Part shown: piece by piece, positions 54,951 through 63,379 of the stretch | Position numbering within the stretch: the stretch's first letter is position 1 | Layout: each line of letters begins with the position of its first letter | Origin: Candidatus Alistipes faecavium | GTDB lineage: Bacteria > Bacteroidota > Bacteroidia > Bacteroidales > Rikenellaceae | Length of the DNA: 64,000 bases | Direction: 5' to 3' | Assembly: GCA_019118605.1 (NCBI GenBank) | Contig: DWYP01000040.1 | Coordinates: 43,621 to 107,620 of the forward strand | Position numbers and translations under genes: made by a program | Notes under the pieces: model-generated | Told to the model about the DNA's origin: nothing | What the model saw: only the letters and a program-made list of their open reading frames with translations | The model's database searches: none

Positions 54951-56054
54951 ATGAGAACATTCAAGGTTTTATTACGCAAAGAGTTCCTGCAGATCCGCCG
55001 CAATTCATTCCTTCCGCGGTTGATTGTCGCGTTCCCGGTTCTCATTATGCTGATTATGCCGCTGATTATGACGATGGATGTCCGCAACGTCAATGTCGCC
55101 GTCGTGGATCTTGACCGTTCCGCCACTTCACGCCGCATCGCTTCGCATATCAGAGCCTCGGAATATCTCTCGTTTACGGTGGCGGCCTCCGACTTCCAGC
55201 TTGCCATGAAACATCTGGAAAAGGGGACGGCAGATGCCATCGTGGAGATTCCATCCGCCTTCGAGCGGGACATGGCCGCCGCCCTGCCCGAACGCATAAG
55301 CATCACCGCCAATGCCGTCAATGCGACCAAAGGTTCGATGGGAATGCAGTATCTCGTGCAAACGATCTCGCGCACACTCTCGGAGTTGAAAGCCGAAAAG
55401 AGTCCCGTCGGAGCCGCGGAGCTGATTACGGTGCAGAACCGCTTCAACCCCACGTTGAACTATCGTCATTATATGATTCCCGCATTGATGATTATGCTTT
55501 TTATTCTCATCTGCGGATTCCTTCCGGCACTCAGTATCGTGGGCGAAAAGGAGAGCGGAACCATCGAGCAGATCAATGTCACTCCCGTCAGCCGGTTTAC
55601 CTTCACCCTTGCCAAATTGCTGCCGTATTGGTTGATCGGTCTGTTTGTGCTGACTGTGGCAATGTGTTTGGCATGGGCCGTATATGGTCTCACGCCGGAG
55701 GGGACGGTCGGCTCCATTTATCTGGGAGCCATCCTGTTCATTCTAACCATATCGGGGTTCAGCCTGACCGTCGCCAATTTTTCCGAGACCATGCAGCAGA
55801 CGATGTTTGTGATGTTTTTCTTCATCATGATCTTCATGCTGATGAGCGGTCTGCTGACCCCGATCGATTCAATGCCTGCGTGGGCCCGGAAAATCACGGT
55901 TGTCCTGCCGCCCCGCTACTTCGTCGAAATCCTGCGGTCGGTCTATCTGAAAGGCGCGACCCTCGCCGAATTATGGAACAACTATCTTGCATTGGGTATT
56001 TTCGCCACTCTGTTCAACACGCTTGCCGCCGTAACCTATAAGAAACAGGCATGA
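54951..56054 (+). CDS. ABC-2 type efflux permease (second)
   Basis: 367 aa, a paralogue of the gene before it: N-terminal TM ('LIVAFPVLIMLIMPLIMTMDV'), large external domain, C-terminal TM cluster with 'GEKESGTIEQINVTPVSRFTF' and 'FMLMSGLLTPIDSMPAWA'. Last gene of the exporter operon. No terminator is visible in the 126 bases before the next gene. Confidence 0.94.
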   Translation: MRTFKVLLRKEFLQIRRNSFLPRLIVAFPVLIMLIMPLIMTMDVRNVNVAVVDLDRSATSRRIASHIRASEYLSFTVAASDFQLAMKHLEKGTADAIVEIPSAFERDMAAALPERISITANAVNATKGSMGMQYLVQTISRTLSELKAEKSPVGAAELITVQNRFNPTLNYRHYMIPALMIMLFILICGFLPALSIVGEKESGTIEQINVTPVSRFTFTLAKLLPYWLIGLFVLTVAMCLAWAVYGLTPEGTVGSIYLGAILFILTISGFSLTVANFSETMQQTMFVMFFFIMIFMLMSGLLTPIDSMPAWARKITVVLPPRYFVEILRSVYLKGATLAELWNNYLALGIFATLFNTLAAVTYKKQA

Positions 56055-56180
56055 TCGAATCGTATTGCGAGGAATTATTACTTGAAAGAGACCGGCAAAT
56101 ACGTTGCCATTACGCCATAAATATCATAGTCGTATTGCACTCCTCATGTCCAACTCGCCCCTCTCCATACACCGCAAACC

Positions 56181-56939
56181 ATGATACGCATTGTCCTTAA
56201 TCCAAAATACGAACACCTGCGTGAAGCAATCACGCAATTGGTTCATCCATTCCGGTTTGCCCGCAGCGGGGAGACGCTCCACGACGGACGCAATACGATC
56301 AAACGCTTCGATTGCGACGGAGCGTCGCTTGCCGTCAAACGGTATGGGCATATCTCTCCGTTGAACAGGGTCGTCTATGGCCTCCTGCGTTGCAGCAAGG
56401 CCGAACGGGCCTATCTGCATGCCGCGAGATTGCGCAATCTGGGGATCGATACGCCCGAAGAGGTGGCCTTTGTCGAGGAGCGGCGCTACGGGATCCTGCG
56501 GGCAAGCTATTTCATCTCGCTCTATTCGGATTATCGTCCGGTCATGGAGGTGATTGAGGAAACAGCTCCGGATGCAGATGTCCAGATGTGCCTGTTTGAC
56601 CAGCTGGCCAATTTCATTTATCATATCCACTGGGCAGGCATCCTCCACCGCGATCTGAATATCGGCAATATCCTTTGTGCGGAAAGTCTTCCCGGGAGGT
56701 TTTCCTTTCAACTCATTGATACGAACCGGATGGAGTTCCGACAGCATCTCTCCATGCAGATGCGCATGCACAACCTGCGGAGACTTTCATGCCCGCTGAC
56801 GATCTACCTCGCCATTTTGGAAAGTTATGCCCTGATTGTCCGCGCCGAACGTGATTCGCTGCAACTCAAGGGTGTTTGGTATCGGCTGCTCTTCGAAAAC
56901 AGGAAACGGTTCAAATCCCGGGTCAGAAGGTTGCTGTAA
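56181..56939 (+). CDS. Lipopolysaccharide Kdo kinase/WaaP-like protein kinase-fold enzyme
   Basis: 252 aa. The kinase-fold elements are clear: 'LAVKRYGHISPLNRVVYGLL' (lysine of the N-lobe), 'KAERAYLHAARLRNLGIDTPE', the catalytic loop 'WAGILHRDLNIGNIL' (HRDxxxxN) and 'FQLIDTNRMEF' where DxN replaces DFG. This matches the WaaP/InaA/KdkA group, which phosphorylates heptose or Kdo of LPS core in the cytoplasm. It may phosphorylate the Kdo of this organism's lipid A core. It is separated from the efflux operon by 126 bases. Confidence 0.85.
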   Translation: MIRIVLNPKYEHLREAITQLVHPFRFARSGETLHDGRNTIKRFDCDGASLAVKRYGHISPLNRVVYGLLRCSKAERAYLHAARLRNLGIDTPEEVAFVEERRYGILRASYFISLYSDYRPVMEVIEETAPDADVQMCLFDQLANFIYHIHWAGILHRDLNIGNILCAESLPGRFSFQLIDTNRMEFRQHLSMQMRMHNLRRLSCPLTIYLAILESYALIVRAERDSLQLKGVWYRLLFENRKRFKSRVRRLL

Positions 56940-57147
56940 AACTACTTCCACAAATCTTTGAAGCGTACTCTGCTCCTCTCTCGATTACTGTGTGATTCCG
57001 GTCTTGACCCCGAGGGCGTCGCATGCATAGTCGTAAATCGCCGGCTAACAGGCAACTGATCGGTAAAGTCGGATTCAACGGCTGCAATTTTCGGGTTGTA
57101 CCGCTCGATTTTTTGCCGCGATTCGATTTTTGGCGCTACCATTTAAC

Positions 57148-57185
57148 AAGGCTTCCGGAGTTTCAAACTCCGGAGGCCTTGTTTT
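57148..57185. terminator. Hairpin, probable bidirectional terminator
   Basis: 'AAGGCTTCCGGAGTTT' (57148-57163) pairs with 'AAACTCCGGAGGCCTT' (57165-57180) with one mismatch and a very small loop, followed by GTTTTG on the plus strand. It marks the edge between the WaaP-like gene and decayed mobile DNA. Confidence 0.6.
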
Positions 57186-57223
57186 GTCCCTGCCCATTTG
57201 TTTTTCTCCCTTTATCCGAATTT

Positions 57224-57556
57224 CTATTTGTCCCGGCCGAGTGGTGTCGTGTCTTTTCCGGATGCGACGACAGTATGCTGGCATTCAGCATTGTAGGAGT
57301 GCTGCAGTCCACTTCCGCCGTGTTCCGGCCGACGGTTTTGAGTGGTGTTTGCCTGTGCGGCAAGCGCCTCGCGGTAGCGGAGCTTTTGCCAGGTGCGGGG
57401 AAGTTTCGAGACCGTCAGGTTGCGGGCTACGCCCAGCTCCGAAGCCTTGTTTGTGGTCTCTCCCTTGCGGAGCGGGCAGCCCCGGAGCACCTCTTTGCTG
57501 TCGCGCCTTTCGGCTGCGGAATAACCCCTGCGGACAAGCGCTTCGCGGGTCTCGTT
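57224..57556 (-). pseudogene. Unidentified gene remnant on the minus strand
   Basis: An open frame of about 110 codons on the minus strand (start-less 5' part from 57556; first ATG at 57490). It reads 'ETREALVRRGYSAAERRDSKEV' then a basic helical stretch ('ARNLTVSKLPRTWQKLRYRE') and ends in low-complexity sequence. Composition and lack of a start suggest a decayed coding sequence, perhaps from a mobile element, but no family is recognised. The rest of 56940-57775 holds nothing I can name apart from the hairpin at 57148. Confidence 0.3.
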
Positions 57557-57775
57557 CTACAAATAGGGGAGTAATACCCGCAATACCCTCATGCAGGCAC
57601 TACTTATCTACCTGCCTCTCGATAAACAAAATTAAGGCCAATCTAATAAATCGGCCATCCTGGATATATAATGTTTCGATGAATGGGAAAAGAGAGTAAG
57701 TTCGAACTTCTCGGATTTGCCCCGCTTTTGCAGCCCTCTACATGTGCTCGTGTCGCATTTTTTGCGTAATATTGC

Positions 57776-58369
57776 ATGTTGGACAGACAGCTGCAGAAGA
57801 TTATGGAGATCCATAATTTGTTAGATGCCAAATCGAGGTCGGAGTTGCGCGAGTGGCTTCGGCAGAACCACGACAAGGAGCCGGAATGCTGGGTGGTGGT
57901 CAAGCGGGGACGCCCCGTTGATGACGACACCTTCTGGTATGTCGATGCCGTGGAGGAGGCCCTGTGTTTCGGCTGGATTGACAGCACCACCAAGAAGATC
58001 TCCGAAGAGGTGACAGCCCAGAAACTTTGTCCCCGAAAGCCTCGCAGCAACTGGTCGGAACTGAACAAGGAACGATGCCGCCGCATGGAACGGCTGGGGC
58101 TGATGACCGATGCGGGACGGGCCGTCTTGCCGGATATGAGCGAAACCGGATTTTCCATCGATCCCGATATTTTGCACGAGTTGCAGTCCGACCCTGTTCT
58201 TTGGGAAAACTTCTGCCGTCTGCCGGATCTCTACAAACGGGTGCGGATTGATACTATTCAGATCAAAAAGAACCAACCCGAACTTTTTCGGAAACGCCTC
58301 GACAAATTTCTCGAAAACACCCGCAAAGACATTCTCTATGGCGAGTGGAACGACAACGGGCGGTTGTGA
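57776..58369 (+). CDS. YdeI/OmpD-associated family protein
   Basis: 197 aa (an in-frame ATG at 57803, 'MEIHNLLDAKSRSELREWL', fits the family start better). Conserved features: 'FWYVDAVEEALCFGWIDSTTK', 'LCPRKPRSNWSELNKERCRRMERLGLMTDAGRA' and the C-terminal 'KRLDKFLENTRK'. The family is often annotated as bacteriocin-protection or YdeI-like; biochemical function is not established. It stands alone, directly beside the mobile-element remnant at 58395. Confidence 0.85.
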   Translation: MLDRQLQKIMEIHNLLDAKSRSELREWLRQNHDKEPECWVVVKRGRPVDDDTFWYVDAVEEALCFGWIDSTTKKISEEVTAQKLCPRKPRSNWSELNKERCRRMERLGLMTDAGRAVLPDMSETGFSIDPDILHELQSDPVLWENFCRLPDLYKRVRIDTIQIKKNQPELFRKRLDKFLENTRKDILYGEWNDNGRL

Positions 58370-58394
58370 GTTCAGCTCCTTGGGGGCGTCCCTG

Positions 58395-58862
58395 CTCGGT
58401 GTCGATGTAGAGGATGCCCCGCTTCTCCTCGGGGAAGGAGGCGCGGTAGTGGAGCACCGTGCCGTTCGCCAGGGCCGCCGCGGTGAGGGCCGCGACGTTG
58501 AAGGTCTTCTTGCTCTTGGCCTTTCCGATCGAGGCGCTGAAGTTGCCCATCGTCCCGATCACGGAGCCGTCCACCCGGAGCACGGCGGGCGACTGCTCGC
58601 AGGCGTCCGCTGCCCGCACGGCCGCCTCCTCGAAGCTTTGCGCGGGCGGGGTTTTGCGGGAGACTCCAGCCACTTGTCCAGCTCGTCCCGATAGATGTAG
58701 AGGTGCTTGCCCTGTTTGATGACGGGGATGTTGTCCTTCTTGACCTTGTAGTAGAAGGTCGAAAGGGGCATCCGGAGGTATTCGCACGCCTCCTGCACCG
58801 TCATTGGGACGTACGTGTTCTCCTGGGGAGTGCTCTGCCGCGAGATGTATTTTAAAAGGATT
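58395..58862 (-). pseudogene. Frameshifted excisionase-like HTH plus truncated RepA-type ATPase of a mobile element
   Basis: On the minus strand from about 58862 the frame reads a start-less segment then 'TVQEACEYLRMPLSTFYYKV' and 'PVIKQGKHLYIYRDELDKWLES', a classic excisionase-type winged HTH. After Ser (codon ending 58661) the coding continues one base out of frame as 'SRKTPPAQSFEEAAVRAAD'. Next comes 'GTMGNFSASIGKAKSKKTFN', a Walker A of RepA-like AAA ATPases from Bacteroidales mobile elements, and 'GILYIDTEQG', after which similarity stops near 58395. The remnant shows a one-base deletion, probable fusion of two genes and loss of the 3' end. Confidence 0.7.
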
Positions 58863-58922
58863 ATTGTAATATGTGGAAAAAGTTGTAACTTTATTTAATT
58901 CCAGCTCTAAAAAACATAGAAA

Positions 58923-59861
58923 ATGATACCTCAATTTGAACAAATTAGAATACAAGCGTTGAAAATACTAAAGTCAGGGGCTGTTATGAGGGCCAAAGAT
59001 TTTCGAGTTCCTTTGGCAGAACATTTTCATTTGACAGATGACGAGATGAATGCTTGGTATCCTTCAGGTAATGGCGAAATATTTTTAGATCGTATTTCTT
59101 GGGCTTTGTCTTATCTATTTATCGCTGGTTTAGTTGAAAAACCCAAGCGAGGCGACTATAAAATTAGCGATAAAGGGTCGGCTATGCTCGAATCATGTTC
59201 CGATGAACAGATAAGTGAGTATATTAAGGCAACTGTTAACGCACGGACTCCAAAGAAAAATTCTAAAAATAAATTAGAAGAAGTATCCGATGCGACCGAA
59301 GAGAATGAACCTACTCCTCAAGAACGTTTATATAATTCGTATGATAATATAAAGCAGTCCATCCAATCAGAGATTCTTACGACGATACTTAGCAAAAAAC
59401 CACAAGAATTAGAACGGTTAGTCGTGAGATTACTTCAAGCAATGGGATATGGGGGAGAAGTAAAAAACTCTGGATTTATTACAAAACTTTCTAATGATGG
59501 AGGCATTGATGGCATTATAAAAGAGGACATTCTTGGTTTTAATTATATTTATATTCAAGCCAAGCGATATGCTTTAGGCAATAATGTAGGACGTAATGAG
59601 GTACAAAGTTTTGTAGGAGCTGTTGCTGGGACTTCATCTAAAAAGGGCGTTTTTATTACCACTTCTGATTTTACAAAAGGAGCAACAGATTATGTTGATA
59701 GCTTGAATGGTTCGCCAACTATCATTTTGATCAATGGGCACCAGTTAACAGAATATATATATGATTTCGGATTGGGTCTCCAAACAGAAATGACATTTAA
59801 GGTAATGAAAATGGACAGTGATTATTGGGATTCAATGGAAGAAGACAAAAGCGACAAATAA
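58923..59861 (+). CDS. mrr: Mrr-type type IV restriction endonuclease
   Basis: 312 aa, close to the 304 aa of E. coli Mrr. An N-terminal winged-helix domain (about 1-95, 'FRVPLAEHFHLTDDEMNAWYPSGNGEIFLDRISWA') is followed by a charged linker and a PD-(D/E)xK domain: 'ELERLVVRLLQAMGYGG', 'NDGGIDGIIKEDILG' and 'YIQAKRYALGNNVGR'. Asp of GIDG and the QAK lysine are intact. Mrr cuts methylated foreign DNA. The gene is visibly AT-rich compared with its neighbours, in the opposite direction to the remnants on both sides, which points to recent transfer. Confidence 0.95.
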   Translation: MIPQFEQIRIQALKILKSGAVMRAKDFRVPLAEHFHLTDDEMNAWYPSGNGEIFLDRISWALSYLFIAGLVEKPKRGDYKISDKGSAMLESCSDEQISEYIKATVNARTPKKNSKNKLEEVSDATEENEPTPQERLYNSYDNIKQSIQSEILTTILSKKPQELERLVVRLLQAMGYGGEVKNSGFITKLSNDGGIDGIIKEDILGFNYIYIQAKRYALGNNVGRNEVQSFVGAVAGTSSKKGVFITTSDFTKGATDYVDSLNGSPTIILINGHQLTEYIYDFGLGLQTEMTFKVMKMDSDYWDSMEEDKSDK

Positions 59862-59864
59862 TTT

Positions 59865-60221
59865 TGCATCATTTCCTCCAGACTGGAATCGAGGCTGGTT
59901 TTTGACCCCCATCACGCGGTCGAACTCCACTTTTAGGAAGCGGACGAAGCGCCCGTTCTTCTCTCGTGGAATCTGGTGGAATTGCAGCACGCCGTACACC
60001 GCGTCGCGCGAGAGGTTGAACCGCTCCATCGCCTCCTTGACGGGGTAGTATTCGGCCTTGCTCTCCTCCGCGGTGCTCTTCGAGAGGTCGAAGTGTAGCT
60101 TCGAGTAGTAGATCTTTGCAGCCTGGGCGAACGAGAAGAAGTTTTGCCCCTCGGCAGCTTGTCGCGGTTGAAGTAATTCCTGCGCCCGCTTCAACTGAAG
60201 TCGGCGTTCCCGAATCCGCAT
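59865..60221 (-). pseudogene. N-terminal part of a mobile-element HTH protein, interrupted by mrr
   Basis: Minus-strand frame from the ATG at 60221: 'QNFFSFAQAAKIYYSKLHFD', then 'YYPVKEAMERFNLSRDAVYG' and 'RFVRFLKVEFDRVM', a winged HTH of the type found in Bacteroidales mobile-element proteins. After 'GVKNQPRF' similarity ends, close to the 3' end of mrr. The second HTH at 58660-58862 looks like the other half of the same protein, so an insertion of about 1 kb carrying mrr may have split one gene. Confidence 0.6.
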
Positions 60222-60246
60222 ACGATCTGGAAAGCACGTAAAAACA

Positions 60247-60271
60247 AAAGTCGCTGATATACAGCGACTTT
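60247..60271. terminator. Perfect 10-base hairpin upstream of the HTH remnant
   Basis: 'AAAGTCGCTG' (60247-60256) and 'CAGCGACTTT' (60262-60271) with a 5-base loop; T-rich on the minus-strand side ('CTTTTGTTTTTA'). It lies just upstream of the HTH remnant start and could be a terminator, an attenuator, or a protein-binding site of the former element. Confidence 0.5.
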
Positions 60272-60454
60272 ATTCTAAATAGTTATGGTTGATTACGGCT
60301 GTTTACAAGCCGTCATTTGCCGACGCAGAAAAGCGTTGTAACTCGTTAATTTTCTGTTAGTTATAGCGTTAACCGATACCATAAAAAGACACGCTGTAAA
60401 GAGGCGGCAAAACCTTGTTTGACGCTTCATTTCAGGTGTCTGATATTCTCGGAA

Positions 60455-60487
60455 AAATGTAAAATTCGGGTTCGGAGTCCGAATTTT
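60455..60487 (-). terminator. Terminator of the small membrane-protein gene
   Basis: 'AAAATTCGG' (60461-60469) pairs with 'CCGAATTTT' (60479-60487). On the minus strand it continues into a T-rich run ('TTTTACATTTTT'), 57 bases after the stop of the gene at 60544. Confidence 0.65.
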
Positions 60488-60543
60488 GGAGGTTCATTTC
60501 CCGCTCCGAACCGGGGATTCATCCGGGAAGAACGAGATCTTTT

Positions 60544-60999
60544 TTAAGCCTTGTTTTGGTGCTTTTTCAGAACCTCCACTCTGGATTCAAAGTGCTGTTT
60601 GCCCGACAAGGCTCGCTCCTCGGCTTTGCGTTGTCGGATGCGTCCGACCCAATCCGGTGCAATTTCAATCGAGACAATCCATACAACCTGCATGGAACAG
60701 TACAGCAGAATTTGCACGGGAAACGAAAACTGCGTTTCGGCAGGAAACAGCCAGTTGTACGTTGCCAAAGGGACGAATGCATTGACGATTAACATCAAGG
60801 CTTCTGTTTCTCGTTGCCGGCGTGTATATCCGAGGTGTTTCCAGGCGATCAGCATTAAAAGCACGTTGATCCCGAGCAATGTCCAAACGATTGGCCACGG
60901 CTTGATAACCGCTGTTTCCGGGTGCGAGTTCATGATGAACCAAGCCGGAATAACAGGGACCAGTCCGTTTATCAGCAGCGTGAAAACCTTGAAAGCCAT
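60544..60999 (-). CDS. Small integral membrane protein of unknown function
   Basis: 151 aa with about four hydrophobic helices: 'VFTLLINGLVPVIPAWFIM', 'IVWTLLGINVLLMLIAW', 'TEALMLIVNAFVPLATYNW', 'ILLYCSMQVVWIVSIEI', and a basic cytoplasmic tail ('RIRQRKAEERALSGKQ'). No family recognised. It has its own terminator downstream and a TAACTTTG element upstream, so it is a single-gene unit. Confidence 0.7.
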   Translation of the reverse strand: MAFKVFTLLINGLVPVIPAWFIMNSHPETAVIKPWPIVWTLLGINVLLMLIAWKHLGYTRRQRETEALMLIVNAFVPLATYNWLFPAETQFSFPVQILLYCSMQVVWIVSIEIAPDWVGRIRQRKAEERALSGKQHFESRVEVLKKHQNKA

Positions 61000-61024
61000 C
61001 GTGAAGCCTATTTGCTCTTGAATC

Positions 61025-61032
61025 CAAAGTTA
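61025..61032 (-). promoter_or_regulatory. Candidate promoter -7 for the small membrane-protein gene
   Basis: Minus-strand 'TAACTTTG' matches TAnnTTTG 26 bases upstream of the ATG at 60999. No clear -33 element. Confidence 0.4.
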
Positions 61033-61167
61033 GGAAAATATTTCGAATTCTCGCTTTGTTTATGAAAATTGATGCCAATTTTTCTGATTGGCAAATTGTT
61101 TGTCGTTTACCTATCATCCCGACGGAGGCGATCGGTAAAGTACAGGTACAGGTAACACTGAAAAAGA

Positions 61168-61764
61168 ATGTCTAACTTAAAACCGCAATTTGTTATGAGA
61201 AGTATCACAACATTCGATCTGCAGTATGCACACCGTTTCTACGGTTTTCAAGGAGAGGCTCAGTATCTCCACGGCCACACGGGACAGTTGACCATCGAGG
61301 TGGAGGATAGCATCGAGGCGGGCGTGAACATGGTTTACCCCTGCAACGAGATTCAGAAGGTAGCGTGGGACGTGCTCCGGAATTTCGACCATGCGCTGGT
61401 TCTGCGCGAGGATGACCCGCTGCTGCCGGCCGTTTTGGACGTCTACGAGAAGCAGGGCATCCGCAACGGACACCCGCAGAACAAGATGAAGGGCCCGGCC
61501 TTCAAGACGGAACTGGCCACGGCCTATCCCGATTGCCGTCTGGTAGTCACGAAGGAGACGCTGACGGTTGAGGGGATGATCAAGATTGTCTACGACCTGC
61601 TGAAGGATAAGCTCAACATTGCCAAGATCACCTTCACGAGCGGTGTGAATGCGGCCTCGGCGGAGTTCGTGACCAAGAACGACATCGACCGTTGCCCGCT
61701 GTGCGGCGTTGCACTCAACGAGGAGGGTGTATGTCCGAAGTGCGGGTATCGCAAGAAGAAGTAA
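61168..61764 (+). CDS. 6-pyruvoyl/6-carboxytetrahydropterin synthase-like protein with zinc ribbon
   Basis: 198 aa; ATG at 61195 ('MRSITTFDLQYAHRF') is an alternative start. Zinc-binding His22, His35 and His37 are present ('QYAHRF', 'YLHGHTG') and 'DVLRNFDHALVL' matches the family Asp/His region. 'TKETLTVEGMIKIVYDLL' gives the substrate-binding Glu segment. The Cys that usually lies just before the HGH motif is absent ('GEAQYLHGH'), so catalysis may be changed or use Glu30. The C-terminus adds a zinc ribbon ('CPLCG', 'CPKCG') not found in standard QueD. Likely queuosine/preQ0 or pterin synthesis; exact reaction uncertain. Confidence 0.85.
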   Translation: MSNLKPQFVMRSITTFDLQYAHRFYGFQGEAQYLHGHTGQLTIEVEDSIEAGVNMVYPCNEIQKVAWDVLRNFDHALVLREDDPLLPAVLDVYEKQGIRNGHPQNKMKGPAFKTELATAYPDCRLVVTKETLTVEGMIKIVYDLLKDKLNIAKITFTSGVNAASAEFVTKNDIDRCPLCGVALNEEGVCPKCGYRKKK

Positions 61765-61787
61765 CCGTCACACACTGTGGATAGGGT

Positions 61788-61822
61788 AGTCGGGTCCCGA
61801 TTTTCGGGACCCGACTTTTTTG
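61788..61822 (+). terminator. Terminator of the PTPS-like gene
   Basis: A perfect 13-base stem 'AGTCGGGTCCCGA' (61788-61800) with 'TCGGGACCCGACT' (61804-61816), loop of 3, followed by TTTTTTG. Confidence 0.95.
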
Positions 61823-61863
61823 TTTGATACCTTCTGGCCGGTTGCAGTGTTTCATGGTGAATA

Positions 61864-61894
61864 TTGCTTAAATGGAAGATATTGATTATATTTG
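61864..61894 (+). promoter_or_regulatory. Promoter of the hipB-hipA operon
   Basis: TTG (61864-61866) and 'TATATTTG' (61887-61894) are 20 bases apart. The predicted start near 61901 precedes the HipB ATG at 61938. A weak 6-base inverted repeat (CTATTT 61904-61909, AAATAG 61927-61932) overlaps the start site and could be the HipB operator. Confidence 0.65.
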
Positions 61895-61937
61895 TAAGGA
61901 ATACTATTTTATTTGTTTTGTGGTATAAATAGCATTT

Positions 61938-62255
61938 ATGAATAATATGATAGCGTTTGATGTCTTAAATCCAGGTGAGGTGGCCATGCGGATTGCGGCG
62001 AGAGTCAAAGCTCGGAGATTGGAGCTGGATTTGACGCAGGAGGGTTTGGCTGTGAGAGCAGGAATCAAGTTCGCAACCTATCGCAAATTTGAGCAGACGG
62101 GAGAGATCTCATTGAAGGGGCTGCTCCAGATAGGCTTTGCCTTGAATGCTCTTTCGGAGTTCGACGCTCTTTTTGCGCAGAGGCAATATCAATCGCTCGA
62201 TGAAGTCTTGAACGAGCAAAGTGTCACGCGTAAACGAGGCCGGAAAAATGAATAG
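61938..62255 (+). CDS. hipB: HipB-like XRE-family antitoxin
   Basis: 105 aa. A Cro/XRE helix-turn-helix spans about residues 20-75 ('RIAARVKARRLELDLTQEGLAVRAGIKFATYRKFEQTGEISL'-type; family pattern LTQxxLAxRAGI...RxFE). It binds DNA, represses its own operon, and neutralises the HipA kinase in the known system. The last 8 bases overlap the hipA start, as usual for toxin-antitoxin pairs. Confidence 0.85.
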   Translation: MNNMIAFDVLNPGEVAMRIAARVKARRLELDLTQEGLAVRAGIKFATYRKFEQTGEISLKGLLQIGFALNALSEFDALFAQRQYQSLDEVLNEQSVTRKRGRKNE

Positions 62256-63336
62256 CATCAAACAAATCGAAGTTCTTCTTGCGGATCGGTTGGTGGGTCG
62301 TCTGGCTCTGACCAAGGAGGGGTTGTGTGCATTTGAATATGCTCCCGATTGGCTCGGTTCGGGTTTCTCCATTTCTCCCTTTGAGTTGCCTTTGCGAAGC
62401 GGTGTTTTTATTGCCAAACCGCGTCCGTTTGAGGGAGGATTCGGTGTCTTCGATGATTGCCTGCCCGATGGATGGGGCCTCCTTATCCTGGATCGCTACT
62501 TGCAGCAAAAGGGAATCAATCCTCGCGCGCTTACTCTGCTGGATCGCCTCGCATTGGTTGGGTCATCGGGACGTGGGGCCCTGGAGTTTCGTCCGGATCA
62601 TAGTGTCGTGACGCGACAGGATTATGCCGATTTCGAGAAGCTGGCATTGGAAGCAGAGCGGATATTGGACAGCGACGAATATAAGGGGGAAGGCATCGAG
62701 GAGTTTCAAGATCGTGGTGGCTCTCCGGGTGGCGCACGTCCCAAGATCTTCGCCCGTTATGAAGGCAAAGAGTGGCTGGTAAAGTTTCGAGCCAAGAGAG
62801 ATCCGCAGAGTATTGGTGTGGATGAATACCGCTATTCGTTGCTTGCTAAAGAGTGCGGAATCGAAATGCCTGATACGCGGCTTTTCGAAGGCAAGTACTT
62901 CGGCGTGGAGCGTTTTGACCGAACGCCTCAAGGCAAGTTGCATGTTGTTAGCGTGGCTGGTCTTATCGGTGCTGATTATCGGTTGCCCAGTATCGACTAC
63001 AAGCATATTTTTCAGGTGTGCGCCGTGCTGACGCATAGCGTAGCCGAATTGTGGAAAGTCTATCGACTGATGGTGTTCAATTATCTCATCGGCAACAAGG
63101 ATGACCACGCTAAGAACTTCGCCTTTATTCATCGGGATGGCGATTGGCGTTTTGCTCCGGCCTATGACTTGTTGCCCAGCGATGGCATTAACGGTTTTCG
63201 CACGACCTCAATCAATGACAGTATCGAACCGACGAAAGACGATCTTTTGGCAGTGGTAGCAAAGGCTGGGTTGAATGAGCAAGAGGCGGATACAATGTTT
63301 GATAGGGTACGAGAGCGGGTTAGTAATAAGAGATAA
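62248..63336 (+). CDS. hipA: HipA-like serine/threonine kinase toxin
   Basis: 362 aa from the ATG at 62248; the track start at 62221 is inside hipB. Features: N-lobe 'LPDGWGLLILDRYLQQKG', the HipA-type loop 'DRGGSPGGARPKIFARYEG', the catalytic loop 'NYLIGNKDDHAKNFAFI' and the metal-binding 'FAPAYDLLPSDG'. In E. coli HipA phosphorylates glutamyl-tRNA synthetase and causes dormancy; the target here is unknown. At 362 aa it is shorter than E. coli HipA (440 aa), because it lacks a longer N-terminal region. Confidence 0.88.
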   Translation: MNSIKQIEVLLADRLVGRLALTKEGLCAFEYAPDWLGSGFSISPFELPLRSGVFIAKPRPFEGGFGVFDDCLPDGWGLLILDRYLQQKGINPRALTLLDRLALVGSSGRGALEFRPDHSVVTRQDYADFEKLALEAERILDSDEYKGEGIEEFQDRGGSPGGARPKIFARYEGKEWLVKFRAKRDPQSIGVDEYRYSLLAKECGIEMPDTRLFEGKYFGVERFDRTPQGKLHVVSVAGLIGADYRLPSIDYKHIFQVCAVLTHSVAELWKVYRLMVFNYLIGNKDDHAKNFAFIHRDGDWRFAPAYDLLPSDGINGFRTTSINDSIEPTKDDLLAVVAKAGLNEQEADTMFDRVRERVSNKR

Positions 63337-63379
63337 TTATAAAATAAGATCTGAACTCATTTAAAGAAATTACATAATC

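Noticed and set aside
57023-57699. Plus-strand ORFs of 183 and 189 aa after the WaaP-like gene
   Set aside because: They cross a terminator-like hairpin, have no domain, and overlap each other; decayed DNA is more likely.
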